This document shows positions 26,609 through 34,206 of a stretch of DNA of 64,000 bases, one piece after another. A program made the translations under genes and the position numbers. Below the pieces are notes generated by a model. That model was not told where the DNA came from and did not search any database. It was given only the letters and a program-made list of their open reading frames with translations. Positions within the stretch are counted from its first letter, which is position 1, and every line of letters begins with the position of its first letter. Origin of the DNA: Mycolicibacterium sp. P1-5 (GTDB lineage Bacteria; Actinomycetota; Actinomycetes; Mycobacteriales; Mycobacteriaceae); contig NZ_NPKT01000003.1 in the NCBI RefSeq assembly GCF_008329565.1, forward strand, positions 186,001 through 250,000. The letters are read 5' to 3'.

Positions 26609-26989
26609 ATGCAATTGCCGCAATGGCTGGCCAGGTTCAATCGGCACGTCACCAATCCGGTGCAACGGTTGTGGGCCGGCTTCGTCCCGACCATGGGGAT
26701 CCTCGAACACGTCGGACGCCGCTCCGGCACGCATTACCGCACCCCGCTGACCGTGTTCACCACCGACGACGGCATCGCAATCCTGCTCACCTACGGCCCG
26801 GACCGGGACTGGCTGAAGAACATCACTGCGGCCGGTGGTGGCCGACTCAAACGCTATGGCCGCACGTTCGAAGTCAGCAATCCGCGGATTGTGCCCAAAG
26901 CCGAAGCCGCGCATCATGTTTCGGCACCGTGGCGCCCACTGTTCAGGATGCTGCCGTTCGAGCCTGCGGTGCTGCTGAGCCGCTCCTGA
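26609..26989 (+). CDS. Deazaflavin-dependent nitroreductase family protein (Ddn-like)
   Basis: About 126 aa, of the family of F420H2-dependent quinone reductases and nitroreductases. The N-terminal amphipathic stretch (MQLPQWLARFNRHVTNPVQR) and GRRSGTHYRTPLTVF loop are typical, as is the conserved TYGPDRDWLKNITAAGG segment near residues 60-76 that contacts F420. ATG 26609 gives the family's usual length. Its end overlaps the convergent membrane gene by 47 bp. Physiological substrate (menaquinone?) is inference. Confidence 0.83.
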   Translation: MQLPQWLARFNRHVTNPVQRLWAGFVPTMGILEHVGRRSGTHYRTPLTVFTTDDGIAILLTYGPDRDWLKNITAAGGGRLKRYGRTFEVSNPRIVPKAEAAHHVSAPWRPLFRMLPFEPAVLLSRS

Positions 26990-27335
26990 ACAGCGACCAC
27001 GCACACAGGACCACCGCCACACCCTCGGCCACAACGCTGATCACTGCATGCGGCACCGGCTGCCAGCCGCGCTCGAGGAAGCCCTGCAGTCCGACCGTGC
27101 GCGACAACGCGAAGGCCACGATCGAGCCGAGCGCCGCCACCAACGCCATCGCGCGCAGCCACGCTGGGCCACCTACGGCGATGAGGATCGCCAGCGCTAC
27201 GAAGACGCTCGTCAGAACCAGGAATCCGCGGCCGATGCTCGGGATGTAGGAGTACCCGTGCAGGTAGAGGTAGCCGTGACTGGCCGCGCTGACGAGCAGG
27301 CCGACGGCGATTCCGAGATTGATCAGGCGGGTCAT
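26943..27335 (-). CDS. Small membrane protein, third gene of the cupredoxin operon
   Basis: 130 aa with four hydrophobic helices (about 5-20, 33-56, 62-82, 95-117) and several His/Tyr residues in the first loop (SHGYLYLHGYSY). It resembles small DoxX/DUF-type quinone or redox membrane proteins, but no family is certain. It is cotranslated with the phosphoesterase upstream (4-bp overlap), and overlaps the F420-type reductase end by 47 bp on the other strand. Confidence 0.68.
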   Translation of the reverse strand: MTRLINLGIAVGLLVSAASHGYLYLHGYSYIPSIGRGFLVLTSVFVALAILIAVGGPAWLRAMALVAALGSIVAFALSRTVGLQGFLERGWQPVPHAVISVVAEGVAVVLCAWSLFRSGSAAPQARTAAS

Positions 27336-28255
27336 TGCAGCGTCTCCTCTTTCAGCGCCAGCATGGTCTGGCCTTTGGTGTAGCTGACCTCGCGGATGCC
27401 GAGGGCATCGTGAAGTTGGCCGGCCGGCAGCGTGAGCGGCTTGGGTGCCGGCCCGTCACCGGGATGCGGCAGCGGATATGCGGTGGTCGTGCCGCTGTAA
27501 AACGTCACGTTGTCCTCGGTCTTGGAAAACAACTGATGGACATGGCCATTCAGGCAGGTGACCGAGGAGAACCGGCGCAGATAGCTCAGCGCCTGGGTGG
27601 CGTCGTCAGTCCCCCATCCCCAATCCGGGTACATCGCGAACAGCGGGATGTGACTGAACACGATGATCGGGGTGTCGGACGACAGCGACGCCACGTCCTT
27701 CTCGATGAACTCCAGCTGGTCGGCCCCCAGATGCCCGAGCTTCTTGAGGTTCAGCGTGTTGACCAATCCGATGACGTGCACGCCGGCGATGTCGAAGCTG
27801 TACCAGCCGTCGCCGCGCGTGCCCGCACCGAAGACCGCGCGGTACTTCTGCCCGGCGTCGTCCACCGAGTCGTGCTCGCCGGGGACGGTGAACACGTGCG
27901 GCGCGTTCAGGCCGCCCAACATCTGGTTGACCTGATCGAACTGCGCGGACGTCGCGAGATGAGTGAGGTCACCGGTGTGGATGACGAAATCCGGTGTGTA
28001 CCCAAGGTTGTTGATCTGCCGGATGGCCCGCTCGAAAGATCCCGTCACGTCGGGATTGGCATTGCCGTTGAATCCGATGTGGCTGTCGCTGATCTGGGCG
28101 AACCGGAGGGTGGGCCGGGTATTGGTGGCTGCCGGGGCGCTCGCAACGTGGGACAGCACCTCGCCGCCGACGACGGCCAGCCCGACCGCCGCACCGAACC
28201 AGGCACCGTGCCGAATCAGCTGTCGGCGGCTCATCTGATGCGGGTCGCCGGTCAT
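27332..28255 (-). CDS. Tat-exported metallophosphoesterase
   Basis: 307 aa. An N-terminal Tat signal (SRRQLIRHGAWFG then a hydrophobic stretch, residues about 9-45) precedes the calcineurin-like domain. The metal ligands are in QISDSHIGF near residue 55, HTGDLTH near 93, PGEHD near 123, FSHIPL near 200 and NGHVHQL near 237. It overlaps the cupredoxin gene (ATGA) and the membrane-protein gene. Substrate unknown; a secreted enzyme acting with the cupredoxin is inferred. The start ATG 28255 is fixed by the overlap; ATG 28234 is possible. Confidence 0.85.
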   Translation of the reverse strand: MTGDPHQMSRRQLIRHGAWFGAAVGLAVVGGEVLSHVASAPAATNTRPTLRFAQISDSHIGFNGNANPDVTGSFERAIRQINNLGYTPDFVIHTGDLTHLATSAQFDQVNQMLGGLNAPHVFTVPGEHDSVDDAGQKYRAVFGAGTRGDGWYSFDIAGVHVIGLVNTLNLKKLGHLGADQLEFIEKDVASLSSDTPIIVFSHIPLFAMYPDWGWGTDDATQALSYLRRFSSVTCLNGHVHQLFSKTEDNVTFYSGTTTAYPLPHPGDGPAPKPLTLPAGQLHDALGIREVSYTKGQTMLALKEETLQ

Positions 28256-28701
28256 GCGCTCACCACCACGGTGCCGTGCATGAACGGGTGGATGCCGCAG
28301 ATGTAGTCGAAGCTGCCCGCCTTGGTGAACGTGTAGCTGTAGGTGCCGTTGGCGTCCATGCCCGGCGAGCGGAACGAACCGTCGCTTGCGACGACGTTAT
28401 GCGGCTCCTCGTCCTTGTTCGTCCACGTGACCGTCTCGCCGACCTTGACGGTGAGGTTGGCCGGTGCGAACGCGAAATTTGTGATGCTCACCGCCGTTCC
28501 GGCAACCGGCGGCGCCAAGGCGGTCGTCGTGGCCTGCGGCATCGGCATACCGGGCATGCTCGCCATCCCTGGCATCCCGACCGATGTACCGCCGTTTGGG
28601 CCGAAGTCGACCGAAGGTGGTGGGGCCTTCGCCGGTGTGGAGCACGCGGCGACGCCGACAGCGACCGCGGCGCACGCCAGCGCGATACGGGTGTGGTGCA
28701 T
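28252..28701 (-). CDS. Cupredoxin-domain lipoprotein
   Basis: 149 aa. A lipoprotein signal with Cys20 in VAACSTP is followed by a Pro/Met-rich linker (GMPGMASMPGMPMPQ), likely Cu(I)-binding methionines. The cupredoxin domain has likely copper ligands in EEPHNVV (His) and YICGIHPFMHGTV (Cys, His, Met). It could be an outer-face copper electron carrier or buffer. First gene of a three-gene operon divergent from the sigma/Rieske pair. Confidence 0.87.
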   Translation of the reverse strand: MHHTRIALACAAVAVGVAACSTPAKAPPPSVDFGPNGGTSVGMPGMASMPGMPMPQATTTALAPPVAGTAVSITNFAFAPANLTVKVGETVTWTNKDEEPHNVVASDGSFRSPGMDANGTYSYTFTKAGSFDYICGIHPFMHGTVVVSA

Positions 28702-28745
28702 GAAACCTGCCTCCTCGGCTGAACCAAATCCGCGGCGCGGACCGT

Positions 28746-28817
28746 CTCATCAAGAGGTAGGGCGGTGGTTACACGCCAACGGTCGGGTAACCCCGCCGCC
28801 TATCTCTTATCGATGAG
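28746..28817. promoter_or_regulatory. Mirrored promoter-like motif between the cupredoxin and sigma-factor operons
   Basis: Reading outward in both directions, the sequence is GTAACC, then 10 bases (minus) or 11 (plus), then CTCTT. The plus copy is GTAACC 28787-28792 and CTCTT 28804-28808; the minus copy is GTAACC 28772-28767 and CTCTT 28756-28752. Both are followed by a GATGAG-type element (28751-28746 on the minus strand; 28812-28817 on the plus). GTAACC is close to the -35 of ECF promoters. This suggests both operons are driven by the sigma factor encoded next to it. Inference from symmetry only. Confidence 0.55.
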
Positions 28818-28833
28818 CGGAAGGCACACCACG

Positions 28834-29373
28834 ATGGCGGCCGACGACGATCGACGCCCGCGACCAGACCTGCGTCTGGTCGCCGAAGCGCGCTATCCGG
28901 ACTGGGAAGCCGTCTACGACGACAACATCACCTGGGTCTTCCGGTTGATCTTCGGCCGGGTGGGAAATCGCGCCGACGCCGAGGATCTCACCTCAGAGGT
29001 CTTCCTGGCCGCGATGCGGCCGCTGCGCCTGACGGCCAGCATCGCCGAAGTGCGCGCCTACCTGAAGGCCACCGCTCGCACCGTGTTGGCGGCGCACTGG
29101 CGGGCCACCCTGGGCACCGAGATCACCACCATCGAGGACGTTCCGGCCACCGTCTTCGGCCCAGCCGCGCCGAGCACCGCCCCGCAGCGCGTCGCCGCAC
29201 TTCTCGAAGCCCTGCCCGACAACTACCGCCGGGTGCTGGAATTGCGCTTTCTGCAAGGCTGTTCGGTACGGGACGCCGCCAGTACGCTCGGCATCAGCGT
29301 CGCGAACGCGAAAGTGCTGCAACATCGGGCGTTGCGGTTGGCCGCGCAGATCAGCGAGGGGGCATTGCCATGA
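28834..29373 (+). CDS. ECF-type RNA polymerase sigma factor
   Basis: About 179 aa. Region 2 is WEAVYDDNITWVFRLIFGRVGNRADAEDLTSEVFLAAM; region 4 has LPDNYRRVLELRFLQGCSVRDAASTLGISVANAKVLQHRALR, both typical of ECF factors. ATG 28834 has GGAAGG nine bases upstream; earlier in-frame starts at 28765 (GTG) and 28813 (ATG) would overlap the proposed promoter. It overlaps the Rieske gene by 4 bp (ATGA), which may encode its regulator. Confidence 0.88.
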   Translation: MAADDDRRPRPDLRLVAEARYPDWEAVYDDNITWVFRLIFGRVGNRADAEDLTSEVFLAAMRPLRLTASIAEVRAYLKATARTVLAAHWRATLGTEITTIEDVPATVFGPAAPSTAPQRVAALLEALPDNYRRVLELRFLQGCSVRDAASTLGISVANAKVLQHRALRLAAQISEGALP

Positions 29374-30074
29374 CCCGTCGCGATCTTCGCCGCTACATCG
29401 ACGACATGCTGGCGGGCCGCCAGCCGAAGGCCTTCACCCCGGATGAGTTCGAGGCGACACAGCTGCGCACCGCCATCGACCTGACCGCCGCCCGCGAGGA
29501 CACCGGGGAACCGCGACCGGAATTCGTCGACGGACTCAAGGCACGACTGGCCGCCGAAATGTCCTCGGATGCCGCGCCTTCGACAGCAGTTCACCCGAAG
29601 CCGGCTACGTCGGCCACCCGCAGGCACGTGATCGTCGGCACCTCCGCGGCGGCAACGGCTGCGGTGGCCCGCGTCTCGCTCGATCGGTTCGTGGTCCGTC
29701 CGCGTACAAATGACCAGCAGGTCGCCGAACCGAATCTGGTCCCGACCGACGGGTCCTGGCAGACCGTGGCAGCCAGCGGCGACCTGCCCGAAGGTGCGGT
29801 GCAGGCGTTCGATCTGGGTTCGGTCAGCGGATTCGTCCGCCGGGTCAACGGCCGGGTCGACGCTGTGTCGGGGGTGTGCACCCACCAGGGCTGCAAGTTG
29901 TGGTTCGACCAGGGTGACGAGCGGCTGCGCTGCCCGTGCCACTCGACGTCGTTCTCGCCGGCCGGCGCGGTCGTCACGCACGCGCTACCCATCGCCCCGA
30001 AACCCCTGCCGCACTTCGAAGTCCGCGAGCGTGACGGTGTGGTGGAAGTATTGGCACCGCCCCGAACCACCTGA
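29370..30074 (+). CDS. Membrane Rieske [2Fe-2S] protein with sigma-linked N-terminal domain
   Basis: 234 aa. The N-terminal region (about 1-80) is polar, charged and cytoplasmic-looking, then a twin-Arg membrane segment (TRRHVIVGTSAAATAAVA, 83-100) leads to a Rieske domain with ligands Cys170/His172 (CTHQGC) and Cys188/His191 (CPCHSTSF). Cys175 and Cys190 form the disulfide of high-potential Rieske proteins. ATG 29370 overlaps the sigma stop. This gives a redox-sensing anti-sigma candidate; the N-terminal domain has no zinc-type ZAS motif. Electron-transfer role is the alternative. Confidence 0.83.
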   Translation: MTRRDLRRYIDDMLAGRQPKAFTPDEFEATQLRTAIDLTAAREDTGEPRPEFVDGLKARLAAEMSSDAAPSTAVHPKPATSATRRHVIVGTSAAATAAVARVSLDRFVVRPRTNDQQVAEPNLVPTDGSWQTVAASGDLPEGAVQAFDLGSVSGFVRRVNGRVDAVSGVCTHQGCKLWFDQGDERLRCPCHSTSFSPAGAVVTHALPIAPKPLPHFEVRERDGVVEVLAPPRTT

Positions 30075-30103
30075 CGTTGTAACCTCGGTGCATATCTAAA
30101 GGT

Positions 30104-30328
30104 ATGTACAGCAACATAATTGCGGCAGCACTCGTCAGTGTCGCGCATATAGTGTCCTCGTCGGGAACCGGTTCTGCGCCCGACATCATCAGCCAACTAC
30201 AGGGCCAGGGCTACCAGGTTCAACTCAACGGCCAGCCCACCGGTGGGCTATCCCAGTGCACCGTCACCGATGTGCATCAAGCGATGCCAACCGCGTACGT
30301 TGATCTGGACTGCACCAGCAACAACTAG
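30104..30328 (+). CDS. Small secreted protein (74 aa)
   Basis: Start ATG 30104 follows CTAAAGGT. A signal peptide covers about 1-24 ([17 protein letters not shown]) and the mature part has two Cys ([18 protein letters not shown]) that could form a disulfide, with the pattern [17 protein letters not shown]. Similar tiny secreted proteins occur in other mycobacteria; function unknown. Its stop overlaps the convergent TetR gene. Confidence 0.75.
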   Translation: MYSNIIAAALVSVAHIVSSSGTGSAPDIISQLQGQGYQVQLNGQPTGGLSQCTVTDVHQAMPTAYVDLDCTSNN

Positions 30329-30912
30329 ACCGGCACGGCACATAGCGCTTCGGGCAGGCTGGGTAGGAAGTGTTTGGTCGCGAATGCCCTTATGTCATCG
30401 GCAGTCTCGAGTGGTTCCGAGCTGGGTAGCAACAGCGCCATCATCGCGTAGCGCCAGATGCTGTCGGCCAGTTCATGCACGGCCCGGGGACCGATTCGTT
30501 CGGCGAAACCGGGCGGGAAGATCACCTGCAGCGCCGCCTCGATGCGCTGCACCGCGGCAGCGTAGTGCAGCCTGGCCAACTCCAGCGTCAGGGCCGGCTC
30601 ATCGATGACCATGCGGTTGAGCACCCGATGCCGGCGGGTTCGCAGAATCGCCTGCGTGAAGGCCTCGACATAGTAATTCGATTGCGGGCGTGCGGTTTTC
30701 AGGTCATCGGCGATATCGTTGAACAATCGCAGGTTTTCCCGGTCCATCACAGCGGACACCAGGTCGTCCTTGTTGGCGAAGCGACGGTAGATCGTCGTCC
30801 GGCTCACGCCGGCCCGACGAGCGACGTCATCGAGGGCGACCCGGCGGATGCCATGCTGATCGAACTCGACGAGCGCGGCGTCGAGGATCGCTTCGGTCGA
30901 GTGGTCAGTCAT
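30325..30912 (-). CDS. TetR-family transcriptional regulator
   Basis: 195 aa. The N-terminal helix-turn-helix ([52 protein letters not shown], residues about 5-55) is typical. The C-terminal helical domain would bind a ligand. ATG 30912 is inside the upstream oxygenase gene's end (8-bp overlap), so it is cotranscribed with MpaB and probably controls it. Ligand unknown. Confidence 0.9.
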   Translation of the reverse strand: MTDHSTEAILDAALVEFDQHGIRRVALDDVARRAGVSRTTIYRRFANKDDLVSAVMDRENLRLFNDIADDLKTARPQSNYYVEAFTQAILRTRRHRVLNRMVIDEPALTLELARLHYAAAVQRIEAALQVIFPPGFAERIGPRAVHELADSIWRYAMMALLLPSSEPLETADDIRAFATKHFLPSLPEALCAVPV

Positions 30913-31780
30913 GCCCCGCCCGCGCGAAACCCGCTCTGGCGTAACCGTTGTAGCGGACGTCCATCGGAAGATGATCCCACAACCAATTGACCGGACGCGA
31001 GCGCCAGAACGCCGCGAAGCGCTGATAGTTGCGTTCTTTTCGCTCGCTCCATGGCAAGCCGAGGATTTCGCGCGTGCGGGGCGGCATCCCACCGGTGGTG
31101 AGGAACGCCGCCACCGGATTGAAGACCGGCGCGACCAGGCGCCACACGATCGGGTTGACGGCCTTCGGCTTCGGAAAGCCTTTGGTGACATAACCGACCC
31201 CGTATTTGGCGGTGGAGTGCGCGACCAGCACCTCGTCGATCATCCGGTCCCAATAGCGTTCGAACTCGGCGTAGTCGGCGGGCATCGGGCGATCGCTGAC
31301 ACCGTAGCGCCGATACCAGGTCTTGGACTCCAGATACATCTGCTCCTTCTCGGCGCGAGTGAGCTTCTTGACGAAGGTGTCGGCGAAGTACAGGGCCTGG
31401 TCGAAGAAGGTGGCGTGCGCCCAGAAGTAGGTGTCGGGATCCAGCGCGTGGTAGCGGCTCCCAGCCCCGTACTCACTGGGCATATCGCCCTTGATGTCGT
31501 GATGGAAGTCGCGGACCTGGGTGCCGGCGTTGTCATCTTCGTCGCCGTACACGGTGCGAAAGATCGGCGGCAGCGACCGCTTGACCCGGGCGGCGGTATC
31601 GGCGAAGAACACCGAGTGGTCGAGCACGCCCTGGCCCAGTTCGGCCAGCATGTTCTGAAGTACCGCGGGCCGGGGTCCGATGAGGAACATCCGGTTGTCG
31701 CCGAAGTATCGCCACACCAGCGACTGCGGGCCCAGCGGAAGTGCGTCGGTCCCGGAGTGAGATTCGGCCAGGTCGGTCAT
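30905..31780 (-). CDS. MpaB/DUF2236-family oxygenase-like protein
   Basis: 291 aa of the DUF2236 family (latex-clearing protein and MpaB relatives), haem-dependent oxygenase-like. Features are [23 protein letters not shown] (N-terminal helix), [10 protein letters not shown] near residue 90, [27 protein letters not shown] near 110, and a C-terminal [31 protein letters not shown] 31780 is chosen over an upstream in-frame start. It is cotranscribed with the TetR gene, a common pairing. Substrate unknown. Confidence 0.82.
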   Translation of the reverse strand: MTDLAESHSGTDALPLGPQSLVWRYFGDNRMFLIGPRPAVLQNMLAELGQGVLDHSVFFADTAARVKRSLPPIFRTVYGDEDDNAGTQVRDFHHDIKGDMPSEYGAGSRYHALDPDTYFWAHATFFDQALYFADTFVKKLTRAEKEQMYLESKTWYRRYGVSDRPMPADYAEFERYWDRMIDEVLVAHSTAKYGVGYVTKGFPKPKAVNPIVWRLVAPVFNPVAAFLTTGGMPPRTREILGLPWSERKERNYQRFAAFWRSRPVNWLWDHLPMDVRYNGYARAGFARAGHD

Positions 31781-31844
31781 GTGCAACAGTGTTACAGATT
31801 TCGCACTTTGTACCAACTGGTGCGTGACCAGCGTCACTCGGCGC

Positions 31845-31904
31845 CGAGATCGACAAAATGTCGCGACCTACTCGCACTTCTGCTGCGAATTGTCGGTTTG
31901 GGCG
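31845..31904. repeat. 60-bp hairpin repeat (family B, copy 2)
   Basis: Same 60-base layout as 10230-10289, without gaps. It lies just after the P-type ATPase stop (31917 side) and before the oxygenase gene, so it may end the ATPase transcript. The stem here is CGACAA/TTGTCG where copy 1 has CGACGTTT/AAACGTCG, so stem bases changed in pairs. Confidence 0.8.
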
Positions 31905-31916
31905 AACCGGGCGAAC

Positions 31917-34028
31917 TCAAGAGAAGCGCTTGAGGCGCAAGCTGTTGGTCACCACCAGCACCGAAGAGAACGCCATGGCCGCACCGGCGATCATCGGGTT
32001 GAGCAGGCCCAAGGCGGCCAGGGGGATGGCGGCAACGTTGTAGCCGAACGCCCAGAACAGGTTCTGCTTGATGATTCGCAGCGTGCGCGACGACAGCCGC
32101 AGCGCGGTCGGCACGGTCCGCAGATCCCCGCGGATCAGCGTGATGTCACCGGCCTCGATCGCGGCGTCGGTCCCGGTTCCCATCGCCATCCCGACATCGG
32201 CGGTGGCCAGCGCGACCGAGTCGTTGACCCCGTCACCGACCATTGCAACCTTGTTGCCCTGCGCCTGCAGCCGGCTGATCGCGTCGGCCTTCTCCGACGG
32301 GAGCACACCGGCGATGACGTTCTCGGCAGCGATACCGACCTCGGCAGCCACCCGCGCCGCGACCGCCGGGTTGTCACCGGTGAGCAGGATTGGCGTGATG
32401 CCCATCGCCTTCAATTCGGCGATGGCCTCGGCACTGGTCGGCTTGACCGCATCGACCAACCGGATCACCCCGCGCCGGGAGTCGCCGGCGATGACCTCCA
32501 CGCTGGTGCGCCCGTCGTCATCCGAGGCGCGGGCCACCCGGACCCGCACTCCGTCGACGACTCCGCTGACCCCGGTCCCGGGATCGTTGGCGAACTCCGT
32601 CACCGTGGGCACGCCCAATCCCCGCTCGCGGGCGGCGGCCACGATCGCCGCGGCAACCGGATGCTCGGATGCCGATTCGACGGCGGCAGCCTGCGCCAGC
32701 ACGGCGTCAGCCTCGGCGCCGGATTCGGTCTCGACGGCGGCGACGGCCATCGTGCCTGTGGTCACCGTGCCGGTCTTGTCGAGGACGACGGCGTCGATGC
32801 CGGTGACGGTTTCGAGGACGTGCGGCTCCTTGATCAGCACGCCGAGCTGAGCGCCGCGGCCGGTGCCGACCAAGATCGCGGTCGGCGTCGCCAGGCCGAG
32901 TGCACACGGGCAGGCGATGATCAGCACAGCCACCGCCGCGGTGAACGCCGCCGTGGCCGAACCACCGGTCAGCAGCCACGCGCCGAGCGTGACCGCCGCG
33001 ATGACCAACACGACCGGCACGAAGACCGCCGACACCCGATCGGCCAGCCGCTGAATGGACGCCTTACCGCTCTGCGCGTCGGCGACCATACGGGCCATCC
33101 GGGCGAGCTGCGTGTCGGCGCCAACCCGCTTGGCGCGCACCAAGATCCGGCCATAGGTGTTCACCGCACCGCCCAGAACCTCGTCACCGGGGCGTACATC
33201 GACCGGCACCGACTCGCCCGTCATCGCGGAGGTGTCCAGTGCCGAAGCACCGTCCACGACGACACCGTCGGTGGCCACCCGCTCACCGGGTCGAACAACG
33301 ATCACATCGTCAACATGCAACTCCCCCATCGGGATTCGCACTTCGGCGTCCTCTCGTAGCACGGTGGCATCCTTGGCGCCCAACGACAGCAGTGCTCGTA
33401 GCGCAGCGCCCGCCGACCGCTTGGCTTTGGACTCGGCATACCGGCCGGCCAACAGGAACACCGTCACCGCAGCGGCGACTTCGAAATACACATGGCCATG
33501 ACCGTGCGTGGCCGCTCCGGTCACCACCTCGTAGAGCGACCACAGGTAAGCGGCCAGCGTGCCCAGCGACACCAAGGTGTCCATCGTCGACGCCCCGTGT
33601 CGCGCGCTGTTGATCGCTGCCTTGTGGAACGGATAGCCGCCCCAGAACACGATCGGCGTCGTCAGTGCCAGCACCACCCACAACCAGCCGGCGAACTGCC
33701 ACGGCATCACCATCGACAACGCCACCACCGGCACAGCCAGCACCGTTGAGCCGATGAGCCTCGGTCGCAACTGTTCAGCCGGGACGTCATGGTCCATGTG
33801 ATTCTGCCCGTGACCGGAGTGATCGATCACCGAGGCCTGATAACCCGTGGATTCGACGGCATGGATCAGATCGTGTTCAGAGATTTGCGGCCCGTGTTCG
33901 ACGTGCGCGCGCTCAACGGCAAAGTTCACCGTGGCCTGCACGCCATCCAAGCCGTTGAGGCCGCGTTCGATCCGGGCCGCGCACGACGCGCAGCTCATAC
34001 CGCTCAATTGAAGGTCGGTCGTCGTCAT
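31917..34028 (-). CDS. Copper-translocating P1B-type ATPase
   Basis: 703 aa. An N-terminal heavy-metal domain has GMSCASC (Cys13, Cys16). His-rich linker follows (SHGHGQNHMDH). The membrane part includes the CPC motif in IIACPCALGLATPT near residue 375. The ATPase core has DKTGT (phosphorylated Asp near 418), HP of SEHPVAAA and TGDNPAVA/GDGVNDSVAL. A CsoR/RicR-like box lies just upstream. Export of Cu(I), by analogy with CtpV/CopA, is likely; which M. tuberculosis Ctp is the orthologue cannot be said. Confidence 0.92.
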   Translation of the reverse strand: MTTTDLQLSGMSCASCAARIERGLNGLDGVQATVNFAVERAHVEHGPQISEHDLIHAVESTGYQASVIDHSGHGQNHMDHDVPAEQLRPRLIGSTVLAVPVVALSMVMPWQFAGWLWVVLALTTPIVFWGGYPFHKAAINSARHGASTMDTLVSLGTLAAYLWSLYEVVTGAATHGHGHVYFEVAAAVTVFLLAGRYAESKAKRSAGAALRALLSLGAKDATVLREDAEVRIPMGELHVDDVIVVRPGERVATDGVVVDGASALDTSAMTGESVPVDVRPGDEVLGGAVNTYGRILVRAKRVGADTQLARMARMVADAQSGKASIQRLADRVSAVFVPVVLVIAAVTLGAWLLTGGSATAAFTAAVAVLIIACPCALGLATPTAILVGTGRGAQLGVLIKEPHVLETVTGIDAVVLDKTGTVTTGTMAVAAVETESGAEADAVLAQAAAVESASEHPVAAAIVAAARERGLGVPTVTEFANDPGTGVSGVVDGVRVRVARASDDDGRTSVEVIAGDSRRGVIRLVDAVKPTSAEAIAELKAMGITPILLTGDNPAVAARVAAEVGIAAENVIAGVLPSEKADAISRLQAQGNKVAMVGDGVNDSVALATADVGMAMGTGTDAAIEAGDITLIRGDLRTVPTALRLSSRTLRIIKQNLFWAFGYNVAAIPLAALGLLNPMIAGAAMAFSSVLVVTNSLRLKRFS

Positions 34029-34037
34029 ACTTCGATG

Positions 34038-34054
34038 ATACCCCTAGGGGGTAT
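34038..34054 (-). promoter_or_regulatory. CsoR/RicR-like copper operator
   Basis: ATACCC, five bases, GGGTAT: a perfect 6-bp inverted repeat with a 5-base spacer (34038-34043 and 34049-34054), 10 bp upstream of the ATPase ATG. It matches the palindromic GC-centred sites bound by CsoR/RicR copper repressors. No csoR gene is in the window. Confidence 0.75.
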
Positions 34055-34074
34055 GTTGTCCAGTGTCTATCGGA

Positions 34075-34206
34075 TCACCACAACAGCACCCGAGTGTCCT
34101 GCTCCTCCGGAGGTTCGGGATCCTCCCGGTCCGGCGGCTCAGGATCCTCGTCCGAACTGCTCGCCGGGGGCACCGACCACAGGTGCCGGGGCTGCCCACC
34201 GGTCAC
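34075..34206 (-). CDS. Small acidic Pro-rich ORF (43 aa) or shifted tail of the GPP34 gene
   Basis: GTG 34206 overlaps the GPP34 stop as GTGA and the frame runs to a TGA at 34075-34077. The product starts VTGGQPRHLWSVPP and continues with a repeated acidic/proline unit (EDPEPPD, EDPEPPE). The two repeat copies differ at three synonymous third positions, and at only one coding one, which implies selection on this reading. Frame readings continue naturally upstream of GTG as well, so a frameshift that joins it to GPP34 is possible. Function unknown. Confidence 0.55.
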   Translation of the reverse strand: MTGGQPRHLWSVPPASSSDEDPEPPDREDPEPPEEQDTRVLLW

